Shown here piece by piece: positions 5,781 to 7,039 of a DNA stretch of 7,039 nt. The stretch's first letter is position 1. Every line of letters starts with the position of its first letter. The stretch is from Marinospirillum sp. GTDB lineage: Bacteria; Pseudomonadota; Gammaproteobacteria; Pseudomonadales; Halomonadaceae. The position numbers and the translations under genes were made by a program. Where the stretch lies: contig SKOQ01000114.1 in assembly GCA_007119985.1 (NCBI GenBank), positions 1 through 7,039 on the forward strand, given 5' to 3'. The notes under the pieces are model-generated. The model ran no database searches and was not told the origin of the DNA. It saw only the letters and a list, made by a program, of their open reading frames with translations.

Positions 5781-6719
5781 ATGTCACAAGATACCAATAA
5801 AGCAACCGCGTCTTCTCAGGCTGCTGATTCAACCCAGCCTCAATCAGAGGCCCAGCCGGCTGACCCCGCACTCGATTCCAATTCACAGCCTAAAGACGAG
5901 GAGTTTGCTCGTAAAGCGCATCGTCTTGCAGAAGAAGTCTTTGAAGAAGTCGTAGAAGAGAAAGAGGTGAATGGCCGTAGGGTCAAACACAAGGGGATTT
6001 ATCTCCTGCCTAACCTGTTTACAACAGGTGCCTTGTTTTCCGGTTTCTACGCTATTATTGCAGGGATGAATGGTGACTTCAGTGCCGCTGCAATTGCAAT
6101 CTTTGTCGCGATGATCCTTGATGGTCTTGATGGGCGAGTTGCACGGTTGACCGGTACAGAAAGTGCTTTTGGCGAGCAATACGATAGCCTGGCCGATATG
6201 GTGTCATTTGGTGTGGCGCCTGCATTGGTTGCTTTTACCTGGATGCTGCAAGATCTTGGGCAAATAGGCTGGATTGCGGCCTTTGTTTATGTGGCAGGAA
6301 CTGCACTCAGATTGGCGCGCTTTAATGTCCAGGTCGGATCAGTCGATAAAAAGTGGTTTATTGGTCTGCCAAGTCCTTCTGCTGCTGCGATTGTAGCGGC
6401 ACTGGTTTGGGTTTTGCATGATTTCGCTTTGGAGTCTGCTTTTATACAGGTCGTGGTTGCGATAGTCATTGCTGCTGTCGGCTTGCTGATGGTGAGCAAT
6501 GTCCGCTATTACAGCTTCAAGGATATTGACCTCAAAAATCGGGTTCCATTTATTGTACTGCTGGTGCTGGTGCTGGTGATTTCGATCATCGCGCTTGAAC
6601 CGGGCGTTATGCTGCTGCTGCTCTTTCTTGGTTATGGCTTCTCTGGCCCAGTGCGCTCAGTCGTGCGCCGCCAGACCTTGGTAGAAAAGAAGAATGCCAA
6701 GGGTGAAGGCAGTCGCTAA
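5781..6719 (+). CDS. pssA: CDP-diacylglycerol--serine O-phosphatidyltransferase (type II, CDP-alcohol family)
   Basis: The enzyme makes phosphatidylserine from CDP-diacylglycerol and serine, the precursor of phosphatidylethanolamine, in the inner membrane. The CDP-alcohol phosphotransferase signature DG(x)2AR(x)8G(x)3D(x)3D fits exactly at residues 117-139 (Asp117, Gly118, Ala121, Arg122, Gly131, Asp135, Asp139). About seven or eight hydrophobic segments can be seen between residues 72 and 291. It is unrelated to the soluble phospholipase-D-like PssA of E. coli. The order ilvI-ilvH-ilvC-pssA is familiar from pseudomonads, where only the ilvY insertion is absent, as I recall. The first 65 residues are hydrophilic and rich in Ser, Gln, Ala, Pro and Glu, and the tail is basic. 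At 312 residues it is somewhat longer than typical relatives because of this head. The ATG at 5781 has only a weak ribosome binding site (GAG at 5772-5774), but no better in-frame start exists nearby. Confidence 0.93.
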   Translation: MSQDTNKATASSQAADSTQPQSEAQPADPALDSNSQPKDEEFARKAHRLAEEVFEEVVEEKEVNGRRVKHKGIYLLPNLFTTGALFSGFYAIIAGMNGDFSAAAIAIFVAMILDGLDGRVARLTGTESAFGEQYDSLADMVSFGVAPALVAFTWMLQDLGQIGWIAAFVYVAGTALRLARFNVQVGSVDKKWFIGLPSPSAAAIVAALVWVLHDFALESAFIQVVVAIVIAAVGLLMVSNVRYYSFKDIDLKNRVPFIVLLVLVLVISIIALEPGVMLLLLFLGYGFSGPVRSVVRRQTLVEKKNAKGEGSR

Positions 6720-6765
6720 AGCCATGTCAAAGGCTGATGCAGCCTAGTCTAAACAGGGTGTGAGC

Positions 6766-6823
6766 AAGAAAACGTAAAAAACTTTGGCAAAGGGCTTGCG
6801 CTTTAAAAATAGATCCCTATAAT
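6766..6823 (+). promoter_or_regulatory. Ribosomal RNA operon promoter P1 with UP-like element
   Basis: TTGCGC (6796-6801) and a perfect TATAAT (6818-6823) have the 16-base spacer typical of rRNA promoters. An A-rich stretch (6766-6785) sits where the alpha-subunit UP element would lie. The discriminator after the -10 is ACGCAGC, GC-containing as in stringently controlled promoters. Assignment to an rRNA operon rests on the downstream boxA. Confidence 0.82.
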
Positions 6824-6842
6824 ACGCAGCTCTTGTGAAGGC

Positions 6843-6860
6843 GACCTCGGAAACGCGGTC
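6843..6860 (+). other. Small GAAA-loop hairpin in the P1 leader
   Basis: GACC pairs with GGTC, then a single T/C mismatch, then CG pairs with CG around a GAAA tetraloop (6850-6853). It would form only in transcripts from P1. No function is known to me. Confidence 0.4.
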
Positions 6861-6889
6861 AAATAGAAGTCTTGGCAAGAGTTGCAAGG

Positions 6890-6943
6890 TTTTGTTTTTT
6901 CTTGGGTTTTTAGAAGCCGCTTCGAAAAAAAGAAAAAATAAAA
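6890..6943. repeat. Long imperfect T-rich/A-rich inverted repeat before rRNA promoter P2
   Basis: The left arm 6890-6917 is T-rich and ends GAAGC. The right arm 6919-6943 begins GCTTC and is A-rich. Paired position by position they give 23 Watson-Crick pairs and one G-T wobble (6894 with 6939), with one mismatch (6912 with 6924), a GGG bulge (6904-6906) and C6918 at the centre. The right arm ends three bases before the P2 -35 box and so doubles as its UP-like element. Confidence 0.75.
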
Positions 6944-6973
6944 GCTTGACACTGGGGAGAAACGCTGTAGAAT
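6920..6973 (+). promoter_or_regulatory. Ribosomal RNA operon promoter P2 with UP-like element
   Basis: A perfect -35 TTGACA (6946-6951) and TAGAAT -10 (6968-6973) have a 16-base spacer. A run of As (6925-6943) lies immediately upstream and resembles a strong UP element. The following ACGCCCC is a GC-rich discriminator of the kind found at ppGpp-controlled stable RNA promoters. Transcription should start near 6980. Confidence 0.88.
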
Positions 6974-6982
6974 ACGCCCCAC

Positions 6983-7010
6983 TGATTCGGACAACACTTT
7001 GAACGAATCA
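6983..7010 (+). promoter_or_regulatory. boxB-like hairpin of the rRNA leader
   Basis: The perfect 7-bp inverted repeat TGATTCG (6983-6989) with CGAATCA (7004-7010) encloses a 14-base loop. It directly precedes boxA, the same order as boxB and boxA in E. coli rRNA leaders. Confidence 0.68.
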
Positions 7011-7011
7011 A

Positions 7012-7023
7012 CGCTCTTTAAGA
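7012..7023 (+). promoter_or_regulatory. boxA antitermination element of the rRNA leader
   Basis: CGCTCTTTAAGA matches the E. coli rRNA boxA TGCTCTTTAACA at 10 of 12 positions. In E. coli, boxA RNA binds NusB/NusE (S10) and lets polymerase pass Rho-dependent stops in the rRNA genes. This is the main evidence that a 16S gene begins shortly beyond the right edge. No 16S sequence is inside the window. Confidence 0.85.
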
Positions 7024-7039
7024 ATGAAGCATCAGGTAC

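Noticed and set aside
7024..7039. The start of the 16S rRNA gene at the right edge.
   Set aside because: The last bases after boxA are still leader. Nothing resembles the 16S 5' end, and in known operons boxA lies well before it.
1..7039. Mobile elements, CRISPR arrays, phage or defence genes, tRNA genes.
   Set aside because: None are visible. All large frames are housekeeping genes and the gaps contain promoters, leaders and terminators.

Overview
The window comes from a gammaproteobacterial chromosome of moderate GC, judged by eye. The proteins look most like those of the Oceanospirillales/Pseudomonadales side of the class. The reasons are a 573-residue IlvI and a short class I ketol-acid reductoisomerase that read like pseudomonad proteins, a CDP-alcohol-type (type II) PssA instead of the enteric phospholipase-D-like enzyme, and an rRNA leader with a recognisable boxA. 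I cannot name a genus from the sequence alone.

Layout from left to right: the C-terminal part of clpB (1-771) and its terminator; a 489-base gap holding a promoter and an unusually structured leader; ilvI (1261-2982) and ilvH (2986-3477), the two subunits of acetolactate synthase, closed by a strong terminator; ilvY (3530-4429, minus strand), a LysR-type regulator; a 176-base divergent control region with palindromic operator-like sites; ilvC (4606-5628) and its terminator; pssA (5781-6719); and finally the control region of a ribosomal RNA operon (about 6766-7039) with two promoters, a boxB-like hairpin and boxA. The 16S gene itself lies beyond the right edge.

The centre is a branched-chain amino acid unit. 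IlvI and IlvH make acetolactate or acetohydroxybutyrate, and IlvC reduces and isomerises these. By analogy with Escherichia coli, IlvY senses the same two compounds and turns on ilvC. Substrate made by the left half of the cluster would therefore induce the gene for the next step. The left half appears to have its own control, since the roughly 320-base leader of ilvI contains serial hairpins, a terminator-like hairpin and two sets of repeated pairing arms that could switch between alternative structures.

Most of the window is housekeeping sequence and I see no mobile element, CRISPR array, phage gene or defence system. The parts most worth a second look are the ilvI leader (about 933-1260) and the long imperfect inverted repeat that also forms the A-rich element upstream of the second rRNA promoter (6890-6943).
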